64,000 bases of DNA from Corynebacterium sp. TAE3-ERU16 (GCF_019209935.1 NZ_JAHUTN010000007.1:62001-126000); one strand, 5' to 3'. Positions 29,942 through 39,272 are shown, counted from the first letter of the stretch. Notes: generated from the letters alone by a model not told the origin. Made by a program: numbers and translations.

Positions 29942-30717
29942 GTGTGGAGTCCGCATTCTGTCTTGTTCTGTCCGGCCCAGCGGCCGGCCCGGGGGTCTTC
30001 GCCTTCGGCGACGGGCAGGGTGCAGGTGGCGCATCCGATGGACGGGTAGCCACGGGTGGTCAGGGGGTGCCGGATGAGGTCGTGTTCGACGATGTACCGT
30101 TCGGTCTCCTCGAGTGACCAGGTCACCAGGGGCGAGATCTTGAGCCGGCCGGTTCTGTCGAGGGTGACGGCCGGGGTGTCGGCGCGCAGCGGGGAGTCGG
30201 CGCGGCGCAGTCCGGTGACCCATCCGACGTAGCCGCTCATCGCGGCGGCGAGTGGCTCGACCTTGCGCATTCGGCAGCACGCCGTGGGGTTGCGGCGGTA
30301 GAGCGCGGGCCCGTAGGTGGCGTCCTGCTCGGCGCGGGTGAGGATCGGGGTCGCGGTGACCAGCGGGAGCTCGTACCGGCGGCGGACCCCGTCGGCGACG
30401 TCGAGGGTCTCCTCGAAGTGGTAACCGGTGTCGAGGAACAGCAGGTCGGCGTCGGGCAGGTACCGGGAGGCCAGCTCGGCGAGGACGGTGTTCTCCATGG
30501 ACATGGTGACGGCGACGGGGCCGTCAACGTGCTCGGCGACGGTCGCGAGGATCGTCTCCGCGTCGGCGTCGTACAGGGCGTCGGCGTGCGTGTCGACGAA
30601 AGCGGCGAGTTCGGCGCGGGTCCCGGGGTCGAGCGGTGCGGTGGTCGCCGCCCCGGCCGGTGAGACCTCTGGGTCGCGGTGGGCGCGGGGGCGGGCGAAG
30701 CGGCTGAGGTCGGTCAC
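29938..30717 (-). CDS. cysH: Adenylylsulfate (APS) reductase CysH
   Basis: CysH reduces APS to sulfite. The 259-residue protein has the nucleotide-binding core (VTMSMENTVL, LFLDTGYHFEETL) and the 4Fe-4S ligands of the APS-specific class: CC in NPTACCRMRK, CxxC in SIGCATCT, plus catalytic Cys in the terminal ECGLH. That class bypasses PAPS, in agreement with the absence of APS kinase in the operon. The GTG at 30717 overlaps cysX (GTGA). Confidence 0.95.
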   Translation of the reverse strand: MTDLSRFARPRAHRDPEVSPAGAATTAPLDPGTRAELAAFVDTHADALYDADAETILATVAEHVDGPVAVTMSMENTVLAELASRYLPDADLLFLDTGYHFEETLDVADGVRRRYELPLVTATPILTRAEQDATYGPALYRRNPTACCRMRKVEPLAAAMSGYVGWVTGLRRADSPLRADTPAVTLDRTGRLKISPLVTWSLEETERYIVEHDLIRHPLTTRGYPSIGCATCTLPVAEGEDPRAGRWAGQNKTECGLHT

Positions 30718-30971
30718 GGTACCCGCACCCCCGGTGTGTGTCCGTGGTGCTCGAGGGACGCCGCGAGCGCCTCCGCGGTGGAGGGCGCGGGCGCGGGCCG
30801 GTTCGCCGGGTCGTTGCGGCCGTGGAACATGACGGAGAACACCCGACGGCATTCCTGGCAGGCCCACGCGAAGTCGGTCTCCTCGTCGGGGAAGAGGTCG
30901 GTTCCGCCGCAGTACGCGCAGTACTGCGGGAAGCCGCGGTTGGGGTTGGGCGTGTCGACGCGGTAGCTCAC
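30714..30971 (-). CDS. cysX: Small Cys-rich electron-carrier-like protein CysX
   Basis: This 85-residue protein has two CxxC pairs (YCAYCGG near 18; ACQECRR near 38) of rubredoxin or zinc-ribbon type, followed by a Pro/Ala/His-rich tail. In the corynebacterial operon it sits between the sulfite reductase and APS reductase genes and is proposed to pass electrons or aid cofactor assembly. Overlaps by 4 nt with both neighbours (GTGA) fix the GTG start at 30971. The very long open frame extending upstream in this frame is a shadow of cysI. Confidence 0.87.
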   Translation of the reverse strand: MSYRVDTPNPNRGFPQYCAYCGGTDLFPDEETDFAWACQECRRVFSVMFHGRNDPANRPAPAPSTAEALAASLEHHGHTPGVRVP

Positions 30972-32644
30972 TGCAGGTCCCCCTCGTCGGCGCGCAGGAC
31001 CCATTCGCGGAACTGCTCGCCCTCGGTGCGCTGCTCGCGGTAGCGCTCGACGAGCCGGACGACGTAGTCGCCGAGTTCCGCGGAGGTGACCTTGTGCCCG
31101 CGCAGCTTGCGGCCGAAGTCGGGGTCGAACCCGAGGGCGCCGCCGAGGTGCACCTGGAAGCCCTCGACCTTGTTGCCCTCGTCGTCGGTGACGAGCTGGC
31201 CCTTGAGTCCGATGTCCGCGACCTGGGAGCGGGCGCAGGAGTTGGGGCAGCCGTTGAGGCTGATCTTCAGCGGGACGTCCATGTCGACGAGCCGGTCCTC
31301 CAGTTCGTCGACGAGCTGGATCGCCCGGGCCTTGGTGGTCACGAGTGCGAGCTTGCAGAACTCGAGGCCGGTGCAGGAGATCACGCCGCGACGGAACTCG
31401 CTCGGCTCCGGGTACAGGCCGGTGGCGTGGAGCGCCTCCTTGAGCGGTTCGACCTGCCGCTCCTCCACGTCGAGGAACAGCAGCTCCTTGTCCACCGTCG
31501 TGCGGATCCGGGTGACGCCGTGGGCCTCGGCGGCGTCGGCGATGGCGATGAGCTGGTCGCCGGAGGCGTGACCGACGGTGGGCTTGACGCCGACGTAGAA
31601 GCGACCGTCCTTCTGCGGGTGGACCCCCAGATGGTCGCGGTTGCCGGGGTTGACGGGAGCGGCGGGGCCGTCGATGAGCGGGCGGCCGAGGTACTCGTCC
31701 TCGAGGACCTGACGGAACTTCTCCACGCCCCACTTCGCCACGAGGAACTTCAGCCGCGCACGGTTGCGCAGGCGCCGGTAGCCGTAGTCGCGGAACACCT
31801 TGACCACCGATGCCCAGACCTCGGGCACCTCGTCGAGGGGCACCCACACCCCGAGCCGCTGGGCGAGCATCGGGTTGGTCGACAGCCCGCCGCCGACGTA
31901 GACGTCGAAGCCGGGGCCGTGTTCGGGGTGGTTCACGCCGATGAAGGAGAGGTCCTGGATCTCGTGGGTGACGTCCTGGCGGGGCGAGCCGGAGATCGCG
32001 GACTTGAACTTCCGCGGCAGGTTGTGGAGTTCCTCGCGGTGCAGCCAGTCCGAGGTGATGGCCTCGATGGCGGGGGTCGCGTCGATGATCTCGTCGGCGG
32101 CGATTCCCGCGACCGGGGATCCGAGGATCACCCGCGGCACATCGCCGCAGCCGCAGAGGGTGGACAGGCCGACGGCGTCGAGTTTCTCCCAGATCGCGGG
32201 GACGTCCTCGATGCGGATCCAGTGGAGCTGGATGTTCTGTCGGTCGGTGAAGTCGCCGGTGCCGCGGGCGTAGTCGCGGGAGATCTCGCCGACGGTCCGC
32301 AGCTGGGTGGTGCTGACGACGCCGCCGTCGAAACGCACCCGCATCATGAAGAACCTGTCCTGCAGCTCGGCGTTGGTGGCGTTGCCCGTGTGCTCGCCCC
32401 CGAGGTCCTGGCGGCGCTGCGTGTACAGGCCGACCCACTTGAACCTGGGCGCGAGGTCCTCTTCGGCGATGGACTCGAAGCCCTGCTTCGAGTAGATGTC
32501 GATGATCCGCTGCCTGCAGGACATCCCCGGGTCCTCGGCCTTGATCCGCTCGTCGTCGTTGAGGGGCTCGGTGCCGTCGATCTTCCACTGGCCGTCCGGC
32601 TTGCGCTGGCGGGCGGGCCGTTCCTTGACGGTTGTCGGTGCCAT
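30968..32644 (-). CDS. cysI: Ferredoxin-type sulfite reductase CysI
   Basis: CysI reduces sulfite to sulfide by six electrons using coupled siroheme and 4Fe-4S. The 558-residue product has both ferredoxin-like halves; cluster and siroheme cysteines are seen in CTGLEFCKLA (about 425) and NGCPNSCARSQ (about 470). No flavoprotein (cysJ) gene is present, so electrons come from ferredoxin or a partner such as CysX. The ATG at 32644 begins MAPTTVKERPARQ. It is the first gene of the cysIXHDNYZ operon. Upstream GTCTA-type half-sites suggest McbR/CysR-type control by sulfur status. Confidence 0.96.
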   Translation of the reverse strand: MAPTTVKERPARQRKPDGQWKIDGTEPLNDDERIKAEDPGMSCRQRIIDIYSKQGFESIAEEDLAPRFKWVGLYTQRRQDLGGEHTGNATNAELQDRFFMMRVRFDGGVVSTTQLRTVGEISRDYARGTGDFTDRQNIQLHWIRIEDVPAIWEKLDAVGLSTLCGCGDVPRVILGSPVAGIAADEIIDATPAIEAITSDWLHREELHNLPRKFKSAISGSPRQDVTHEIQDLSFIGVNHPEHGPGFDVYVGGGLSTNPMLAQRLGVWVPLDEVPEVWASVVKVFRDYGYRRLRNRARLKFLVAKWGVEKFRQVLEDEYLGRPLIDGPAAPVNPGNRDHLGVHPQKDGRFYVGVKPTVGHASGDQLIAIADAAEAHGVTRIRTTVDKELLFLDVEERQVEPLKEALHATGLYPEPSEFRRGVISCTGLEFCKLALVTTKARAIQLVDELEDRLVDMDVPLKISLNGCPNSCARSQVADIGLKGQLVTDDEGNKVEGFQVHLGGALGFDPDFGRKLRGHKVTSAELGDYVVRLVERYREQRTEGEQFREWVLRADEGDLQ

Positions 32645-33402
32645 GGGGTGCTCCTTGGAAAGCCCGGTTCCGGTGGTGCCGGAGCCGGGGCCGCGATGGG
32701 GGTGCTGTTGGTGCGGCCAAGTCTGACACAGGAAACGCTTCTACGGCCATAAAAACGGCATTTTTTATGAACTGAGTGGTCTATTTAAACATTTTTGGAC
32801 GCTTTAACCAGTGTGTATGGGAAAACTATGCTCGTGAATGAAATAGACCGTTCTGTACACATCTTGGTCTGTACGCGATCCCTCACCGTCGGGCAACGCC
32901 AGTCGGCGACAGGACCGGACACCCCCCCCCGCTCCCCGAGCCGCCGTTCCGGACCGGACGGAACGACCCGACCCCGCCCGCCGCCCGCCACAGGTGCACA
33001 GTCGATCATGCGGGGAGCCGGACACCGGACCGCGGCGTGCGGACCGACTCCGCTCCCACCCCGGGCAGGCAGACAACCGGGTCCCCCGGAGGCACTGCGT
33101 CGGCGTCACCGCTCCGACACGACAGCCGGCACCCCGGGAAAGGCCTCCGACCGCACACCTCCAACCCCGGAACCGGCCGGGGTCCGTTATTTTCAGGAAC
33201 GCCGAACCGTCCCCGGACGTCCCTTGAACAGACGTGTTCCCGTCACCACCGGCGGATCGCGCCGACGTGGGACGCGGACTCTGTTGGGGAGATGACCGGG
33301 CCACCGCTTAGAGTGGAAACCACCAAGCCCGCACGCAGCCAGCCCGCCCGCGACGGGCGCTGACCACCCGTTCTCCCGCCCACGCCAAGGATCCCTCCCG
33401 CG
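32645..33402. promoter_or_regulatory. Divergent control region between cysI and the Fe-S oxidoreductase gene
   Basis: 758 nt without a convincing gene. An AT-rich core (32750-32880) has three half-sites: GGTCTATTT (32778-32786), AAATAGACC (32841-32849, exact inverse of the first) and GGTCTG (32866-32871). They resemble McbR-type TAGAC-N6-GTCTA elements. Toward the right gene, TAGAGT (33309-33314) is a -10-like box with a TTGGGG upstream at 33284. The section 32890-33240 is GC-rich with nothing recognisable. Confidence 0.5.
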
Positions 33403-36400
33403 ATGACGCTCGCCGCAGCCCCAACCATGACCAGCACCACGGTGGTACTGGGATGCATCGGTTTCCTGCTGTCACTTCCCGCGTGGTTCTACTTCCTCCG
33501 GGGCGCCAGCCGACTCTTCCGGCTCGTCCGTGCGGGGCAACCCCTGCCGGGCCGCACCGACCGCCCCACGCGACGCGTCGGCACTCTGTTCAGGGAAGTC
33601 GTCCTGCACAGCGAACTGGCCCGGAAACCCGCGATCGCGGCGGCGCACTGGCTGGTCATGGTCGGTTTCCTCATCGGCTTCGTCCTCTGGTTCGAGGCCT
33701 ACATCCAGACCTTCCGACCACGCGGGGGCTGGCCCATCGTCAGCGAATGGGGCATCTACCACCTCGCCGACGAACTACTCGGCATCGGCACCGTCGCCGG
33801 CATCTGTTTCCTGATCGGCGCCCGGCTGCACACCGGCACCCGAGAACGCATGTCCCGGTTCTACGGGTCCGATGCGCGCGCCGCGCACTTCGTCGAGGGC
33901 GTCGTCCTCATCGAGGGACTCGGGATGCTCGCCGTGAAGTCGGCGAAGATCGCCACCTACGACGACATCCGCCCGCACCTGTGGTCCGATTTCCTGACCA
34001 TGCACATCGCGCAGCTCCTCCCCGCGAGCGCCGTGATGGTCAGCGTGTTCGCCCTGATCAAACTACTGTCCGGGACGGTATGGCTCTTCGTCGTCGGGCG
34101 GCAGCTGTCCTGGGGCGTGGCCTGGCACCGCATCACCGCCTTCTTCAACATCTTCCTCCAGCGCAACGCAGACGGCGCGCCGGCGCTCGGCGCGCTGGCA
34201 CCGATGGTCTCCCGCGGTGAGAAAGTCACCCTCGGCACCGTCGACGAGCTCGACCCAGACACCGACCCGATCGGCACGGGCACCCTTCGCGACGCCTCCT
34301 GGAAGATGCTCCTCGACGCCACGACCTGCACCGACTGCGGCCGATGCCAGGAACAGTGCCCCGCCTGGAACACCGCGAAACCACTGTCCCCGAAGCTGCT
34401 GATGACCGACATCCGCGACGCGATGGTGACCAACTCCCCCTATCTCCTCGACCCGTCCCTGCTCGAGGCCGACACCTCCCACGACGGTGTGGACGTGCTG
34501 AAACTCGTCGGCGAGGGGCAGACCATCGAGCCGGACGTCCTGTGGAGCTGCACCAACTGCGGTGCCTGCGTCGAACAGTGCCCGGTCGACATCGAGCACA
34601 TCGACCACATCGCCAACATGCGCCGCTTCGCGGTCCTCGCCGAATCGGAGTTCCCCTCCGAGCTGGCGGGCCTGTTCAAGAACCTGGAGGCCAAGGGCAA
34701 CCCGTGGGGCCGGAACTCCGCCGACCGCGCCACCTGGATCGAGGCCGCGCGCCGCGACGGCATCGAGGTCCCGGTCTTCGGCGAGGACATCACCGACTTC
34801 AACGACACCGAGTACCTCTTCTGGGTCGGGTGCGCCGGTGCCTACGACGATGAGGCGGTCAAGACGACCCGTGCCGTCGTCGAACTCCTCCACACCGCGG
34901 GAGTGAAGTTCGCGGTGCTCTCCAAGGGGGAGACCTGCACCGGCGATCCCGCCCGGCGCGCCGGCAACGAGTTCCTGTTCCAGATGCTCGCCCAGGAGAA
35001 CATCAGCACCCTCGACACCGTGTTCGAGGGTGTGCCGAAGGGCCAGCGCACCATCATCACCACCTGCGCCCACTGCTTCAACACCCTGCGCAACGAGTAC
35101 CCGGACTTCGACGGCCACTACGACGTCGTCCACCACACCCAGATCCTGAACAAGCTGGTTCGCGAGAAACTCCTCACCCCGGTACCCCGCCGCCCCGAGG
35201 ACCGTAGGCCGATCACGTACCACGACCCCTGTTTCCTCGGCCGCCACAACAAGGTCTTCGACCCGCCACGCGAGCTGCTCGGCGCCACGGGGCATGATCT
35301 CAGGGAAATGGACCGCAACCGGAACGAGGCCTTCTGCTGCGGTGCGGGCGGCGCCCGCATGTTCATGGACGAGACCATCGGCACCCGGATCAACGAGAAC
35401 CGCACCAGTGAGGCGCTCGCCACCGGCGCCGAGGAGATCGCCGTCGGCTGTCCCTTCTGCACCGTCATGCTCACCGGAGGGGTCAAGGCCCTCTCCGACA
35501 AGCCCTCCGCTGACCAACCGAAGGTCCGGGATGTCGCGCAGATGCTCCGCGATGCCGTCCTCGTCGAGGGACAGCTACCGGAACCCCGTGAGCGCGCCTT
35601 CCTCACGCCTCCCCGTCGGGACATCCTGGATCTGGGTCTCACCTCGGTGAAGCCGAGGAAGAAGGACACCTGCGGCGGCGGCTCCGGTGGTCAGGGCGAC
35701 CGGGGCGTGCCCGCTGTGCCCACCGTGTCCACGAAGCCGACCCAGCCGACCACCGCCCCCGGCACTCCGGAGGCGCCCGGAACTCCCCCTGCCCCTGCCG
35801 GATCCGAGGCCACGAAAAACACCGCCTCCAAGGCACCCGCGGCACCACGTGCAACCGGCGGAACCACGGCATTTGCCGCACCCAAGGCGCCCGGCACGGC
35901 CACACCGCAGCCACCCGCAGCGCCCGCCGCTCCGAAACCCGCCGCACCACCGGCACCGGGCGGCAGCGTGCCCGGCGTGCCGGGCGCACCCGGGACCACG
36001 AAACCGACGGCTCCAAAAGCACCCACGGCACCCGGCACCACCGTTCCACCGGTACCAGGCTCAACCCGGTCCGGAGCACCAAAAGCTCCCGCAGCACCCA
36101 CGGCACCCGCGGCCCCGAAACCCGCCGTACCACCGGCACCGGGCACCGGCGTGCCCGGTGCGCCAGGCGCGCCCGGCACTCCCCCTGCCGGTTCCGGAAC
36201 CGCAAATACCTCTGCCCCCAAGGTTCCCGCAGCACCACGGGAAGCCGGCGGAGCCACGGCACCTGCCGCACCCAAGGCACCCGGCGCTGCCACGCCGCAG
36301 GCACCCGCAGCACCGAAACCGGCCGTTCCACCGGCACCAGGCTCACCCCGGTCCGGAGCACCCGGAGCACCCGCTGCACCCGCAGCGCCCGCCGCTCCGA

Positions 36401-36666
36401 AACCCACCGCACCACCGGCACCGGGCGGCAGCGCGCCCACCGCACCAGGCACACCCGGCACTCCCACGGTTCCGGGAGTTCCAGGCGCTCCGAAGGTACC
36501 GGGGATTCCCGCCGCACCCGGCGGGGTACCGCTGAAGCCGGGTGCGCCCGGGGCTCCCGGTGGCGGCACCCCGGAGCAGCCGGGCGGAGTTCCCGGCGTG
36601 CCGGGAACGGAAGAACGGGCGGAGCCCACGGCCACCGAGGCACCGGGGCGGGAATCCGACGACTGA
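33403..36666 (+). CDS. Membrane-anchored Fe-S oxidoreductase with long Pro/Ala/Gly-rich tail
   Basis: This 1087-residue protein has about five or six hydrophobic segments over residues 9-250 (NarI/HdrE-like), two 4Fe-4S motifs (CTDCGRCQEQC about 308 and CTNCGACVEQC about 384), and two CCG-type domains (CAHCFNTLRNEYP, YHDPCFLGRHN, CCGAGGARMFMDE; about 470-710). This matches the heterodisulfide-reductase-like actinobacterial family to which mycobacterial Rv0338c belongs. It probably passes electrons between the quinone pool and an unknown partner. From about residue 755 to 1087 it becomes a collagen-like Ala/Pro/Gly/Thr tail. The neighbour alaT is conserved in corynebacteria. The ATG at 33403 follows CCAAGGAT. 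Confidence 0.88.
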   Translation: MTLAAAPTMTSTTVVLGCIGFLLSLPAWFYFLRGASRLFRLVRAGQPLPGRTDRPTRRVGTLFREVVLHSELARKPAIAAAHWLVMVGFLIGFVLWFEAYIQTFRPRGGWPIVSEWGIYHLADELLGIGTVAGICFLIGARLHTGTRERMSRFYGSDARAAHFVEGVVLIEGLGMLAVKSAKIATYDDIRPHLWSDFLTMHIAQLLPASAVMVSVFALIKLLSGTVWLFVVGRQLSWGVAWHRITAFFNIFLQRNADGAPALGALAPMVSRGEKVTLGTVDELDPDTDPIGTGTLRDASWKMLLDATTCTDCGRCQEQCPAWNTAKPLSPKLLMTDIRDAMVTNSPYLLDPSLLEADTSHDGVDVLKLVGEGQTIEPDVLWSCTNCGACVEQCPVDIEHIDHIANMRRFAVLAESEFPSELAGLFKNLEAKGNPWGRNSADRATWIEAARRDGIEVPVFGEDITDFNDTEYLFWVGCAGAYDDEAVKTTRAVVELLHTAGVKFAVLSKGETCTGDPARRAGNEFLFQMLAQENISTLDTVFEGVPKGQRTIITTCAHCFNTLRNEYPDFDGHYDVVHHTQILNKLVREKLLTPVPRRPEDRRPITYHDPCFLGRHNKVFDPPRELLGATGHDLREMDRNRNEAFCCGAGGARMFMDETIGTRINENRTSEALATGAEEIAVGCPFCTVMLTGGVKALSDKPSADQPKVRDVAQMLRDAVLVEGQLPEPRERAFLTPPRRDILDLGLTSVKPRKKDTCGGGSGGQGDRGVPAVPTVSTKPTQPTTAPGTPEAPGTPPAPAGSEATKNTASKAPAAPRATGGTTAFAAPKAPGTATPQPPAAPAAPKPAAPPAPGGSVPGVPGAPGTTKPTAPKAPTAPGTTVPPVPGSTRSGAPKAPAAPTAPAAPKPAVPPAPGTGVPGAPGAPGTPPAGSGTANTSAPKVPAAPREAGGATAPAAPKAPGAATPQAPAAPKPAVPPAPGSPRSGAPGAPAAPAAPAAPKPTAPPAPGGSAPTAPGTPGTPTVPGVPGAPKVPGIPAAPGGVPLKPGAPGAPGGGTPEQPGGVPGVPGTEERAEPTATEAPGRESDD
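35690..36640 (+). repeat. Degenerate Pro/Ala/Gly coding repeat (tail of Fe-S oxidoreductase)
   Basis: About 950 nt of imperfect repeats encode short blocks such as PAAPKPA-PPAPG, GAPGAPGTP and AAP-KAPG. Units are related but not identical at DNA level. The tail is predicted disordered. There are no evenly spaced spacers, so it is not a CRISPR array. Confidence 0.85.
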
Positions 36667-36805
36667 ACACCACACGGTTCCTTCACCCGCGACGGGTTCC
36701 CCCGCGGTCGCGCCCGGCGGCGGGACGATTCACGCGCTGTTAACGTCGGGGGTGTATCTCAGACACTGACTGACCGCACTCCCGCGGCCCCCTGAAGGAT
36801 TCCCC

Positions 36806-37861
36806 GTGACCACACCGTCCCGATTCCGACGTGCCGGCGTTCTGTTCGTCGCCGCAGCACTCAGCTTCTCTCTGGCCGGCTGCGCCGCACACAGCGGCAC
36901 CCCGGCTCCGGGAACCACGTCGCGGGAGTCGACGGAGGTCACCTCGCCGCAGGCGACTGACGGCAGGCAGATCAGTATCGTCCATGCACTCGGAACGACG
37001 AAGCTCGACGCCCCGGCCAGGACCGTTGTCGCTCTCGATGACCCCTGGGCGGACGCGGTGCTCATGCTGCACGGCACGTTGGTCGGGTACACCGAGACGT
37101 ACACGCACGGCACCGAACTCGGTGCCTACCTGGGCGATCTCCCAGAGAAATTCGGCGCCGGGGCTGCGATCGTGGGGACTCCGCGGGAACCTGACTTCGA
37201 CGCGATCGCGGCGCTGAAACCAGACCTGATCGTCGGGGCCGCGGAAACCAGTGGGGAGCACTACCAGCGGCTCTCCGAGATCGCCCCGACGGTGTTGTCG
37301 GAGGGCGCGCCGACAACCTGGAAGAGTCGCTACCTGGTTCTCGGGAAAGCTCTGGGGGCGGAAGGTGAGGCGTCCGCCATGCTCGGACGGTACGAGGAGG
37401 AGGCGCGACGAATCGGCGGTGAGATCAACGCCGGGGCATCGGATCCGACGATCTCGGTTCTCCGGTTCCAGAACGGCCCGACGAGGATCTACGCGGCGGG
37501 CTCCTTCCCCGGTACGGTGCTCACCGACGCCGGGCTGGCGCGGCCGAAGTCGCAACGCGGCAACCAGGATTTCATCAAGGTCACCGCCGAGCAGGTCGCG
37601 GACGTCGACGCCGACCGGATCTTCATCACCACCAGCCCGTTGGGCGGGGAACGCTCCATGGAGAGCTTCCGGGCGACTGAGAGCTGGTCGGATCTCGAGG
37701 CCCGGACCGTCCCCGCCGATGACGCGGCGTGGATCACCTCGGAGTCACTGCCGGGCGCGTACGCGATCCTCGACGAGCTCGCCCGCGCATTTCACGTGGA
37801 CGGACCCGTTGTCCCCGAGGGCCTGGCCCGGTACGCCGGTGGAGTGAGGAACGAACGGTAG
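36806..37861 (+). CDS. Iron-siderophore-type ABC substrate-binding lipoprotein
   Basis: This 351-residue FecB/FepB-type binding protein has a lipoprotein signal peptide with lipobox LAGC (Cys near 25), then two lobes joined by a long helix: GTTKLDAPARTVVALDD (about 62), FDAIAALKPDLIVGA (about 132) and the C-terminal domain. It would sit on the outer face of the membrane and bind a ferric siderophore or related ligand. The GTG start at 36806 follows GAAGGATT. No permease or ATPase gene adjoins it, so it must use a transporter encoded elsewhere. No obvious DtxR box is seen upstream. Confidence 0.85.
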   Translation: MTTPSRFRRAGVLFVAAALSFSLAGCAAHSGTPAPGTTSRESTEVTSPQATDGRQISIVHALGTTKLDAPARTVVALDDPWADAVLMLHGTLVGYTETYTHGTELGAYLGDLPEKFGAGAAIVGTPREPDFDAIAALKPDLIVGAAETSGEHYQRLSEIAPTVLSEGAPTTWKSRYLVLGKALGAEGEASAMLGRYEEEARRIGGEINAGASDPTISVLRFQNGPTRIYAAGSFPGTVLTDAGLARPKSQRGNQDFIKVTAEQVADVDADRIFITTSPLGGERSMESFRATESWSDLEARTVPADDAAWITSESLPGAYAILDELARAFHVDGPVVPEGLARYAGGVRNER

Positions 37862-37999
37862 CCCCCAGTTGAATCGCGGGGACCGCCCCCATTCACCCCC
37901 CTGAATCAGTCACCGCAATTGTGCTATGTACGGCAAAACGCCGGGGCTGTTTTCCCGAAGCTCCCCGGTTCGGACGCCGTAGATGGCACGATGGTGTCC

Positions 38000-39265
38000 A
38001 TGACTGATGCGACCCCCACTCCCAGTGACCCGACCAACGGCACCACGCGACGGCGGATCCGACACGCCCGCCGCCTGGACAACGTCGCGTACGAGATCCG
38101 CGGACCCATCAGCGCCGAGGCCGAACGGCTCGAGCGCCAGGGGGTCGAGATCCTGAAGCTGAACACCGGAAACCCGGAGATCTTCGGCTTCCACGCACCG
38201 GAAGCCGCCGTGAAGAGCATCATCGACAACATCGGACCGGCGCAGGGGTACTCCACCGCCAAGGGGATACCCGAGGTCCGGGAAGCCATCGTGCGCCGTT
38301 ACGCGGAGATTCCCGGGTTTCCCGAGTTCGACGCCGACGACGTATTCCTCGGCAACGGCGTCTCCGATCTGATCCTCATGGTGACCACGGGCCTGCTGAG
38401 CCCCGGCGACGAGATTCTCATCCCCATGCCCGATTATCCGCTCTGGACGGCGGCGACCAGTCTCGCCGGTGGCACCGCGGTCCACTACCGGTGCGACGAG
38501 GACTCCGCCTGGAATCCGGACCTGGATGACCTCCGTTCGAAGGTGTCGGACAGGACCCGCGCCATCGTCGTGATCAGCCCGAACAACCCCACTGGTGCGG
38601 TGTATTCGAGGGAGACCCTGGAGGGCATCGTCCAGATCGCCCGCGAGAACGATCTGCTGCTGCTGTCCGACGAGATCTACGACCGGATCCTCTACGACGA
38701 CGCGGAACACATCAGTGTGGCCACCCTCGCCCCGGATCTGTTCACCATCACCTTCAACGGGCTGTCGAAGGCGTATCTCGCCGCGGGCCTGCGCGCGGGA
38801 TGGATGGTGCTCACCGGCCCGAAGGACCACGCGAAGGAGTACATCGAGGGGCTCGAACTCCTCGCGGGTACGCGCCTGTGCTCGAACGTGCCCGCACAGT
38901 TCGCCATCCCCGCGGCCCTGGAGACCCACCAGGACATCTTCGATCTCACGGCTCACCGGGGCCGGCTCCTCGAGCAACGGAACGTCGCGTACGAGGGAAT
39001 CAACTCCATCGAGGGCCTCAGCACCGTGAAACCGATGGGGGCGCTGTACAACTTCACGCGCATCGACCGGAACGTCCACGACATCCACGACGACGCGAAG
39101 CTCATGCTCGACCTGCTGCGTCAGGAGCACATCCTGATGGTCCAGGGAACCGGCTTCAGCTGGGACGAGCCCGACCATTTCCGGATGGTCACGCTGCCCG
39201 CGAAGGACCAGCTGTCCGAGGCCATCGAGCGGCTGGGCAATTTCCTCGCGCACTACCGCCAGTAG
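38000..39265 (+). CDS. alaT: Alanine/valine aminotransferase AlaT
   Basis: AlaT is a PLP-dependent class I aminotransferase interconverting pyruvate and alanine with glutamate or valine as partner. The 421-residue product shows LNTGNPEIFGF (about 55), YSTAKGIPEVREA, the SPNNPTG loop (about 198), LLLSDEIYDRI (about 223) and the PLP Lys in NGLSKAYLAAGLRAGW (about 258). The ATG at 38000 is chosen to match the corynebacterial N-terminus; an ATG at 37991 is possible. A rho-independent terminator follows at 39273-39330. It lies downstream of the Fe-S oxidoreductase and binding-protein genes. Confidence 0.93.
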   Translation: MTDATPTPSDPTNGTTRRRIRHARRLDNVAYEIRGPISAEAERLERQGVEILKLNTGNPEIFGFHAPEAAVKSIIDNIGPAQGYSTAKGIPEVREAIVRRYAEIPGFPEFDADDVFLGNGVSDLILMVTTGLLSPGDEILIPMPDYPLWTAATSLAGGTAVHYRCDEDSAWNPDLDDLRSKVSDRTRAIVVISPNNPTGAVYSRETLEGIVQIARENDLLLLSDEIYDRILYDDAEHISVATLAPDLFTITFNGLSKAYLAAGLRAGWMVLTGPKDHAKEYIEGLELLAGTRLCSNVPAQFAIPAALETHQDIFDLTAHRGRLLEQRNVAYEGINSIEGLSTVKPMGALYNFTRIDRNVHDIHDDAKLMLDLLRQEHILMVQGTGFSWDEPDHFRMVTLPAKDQLSEAIERLGNFLAHYRQ

Positions 39266-39272
39266 GCGTGAC

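Noticed and set aside
30972..32750. Long open frame continuous with and upstream of cysX
   Set aside because: Arg/Pro/His-rich translation of cysI out of frame; only the last 85 codons (cysX) are genuine.
32795..33295. 166-codon plus-strand frame upstream of the Fe-S oxidoreductase
   Set aside because: Begins inside the AT-rich regulatory core, then becomes Pro/Arg/Thr-rich random sequence without a ribosome-binding site or family.
35690..36640. Repeat array possibly CRISPR-like
   Set aside because: Units are imperfect, in frame, coding for Pro/Ala/Gly blocks, with no uniform spacers and no cas genes.
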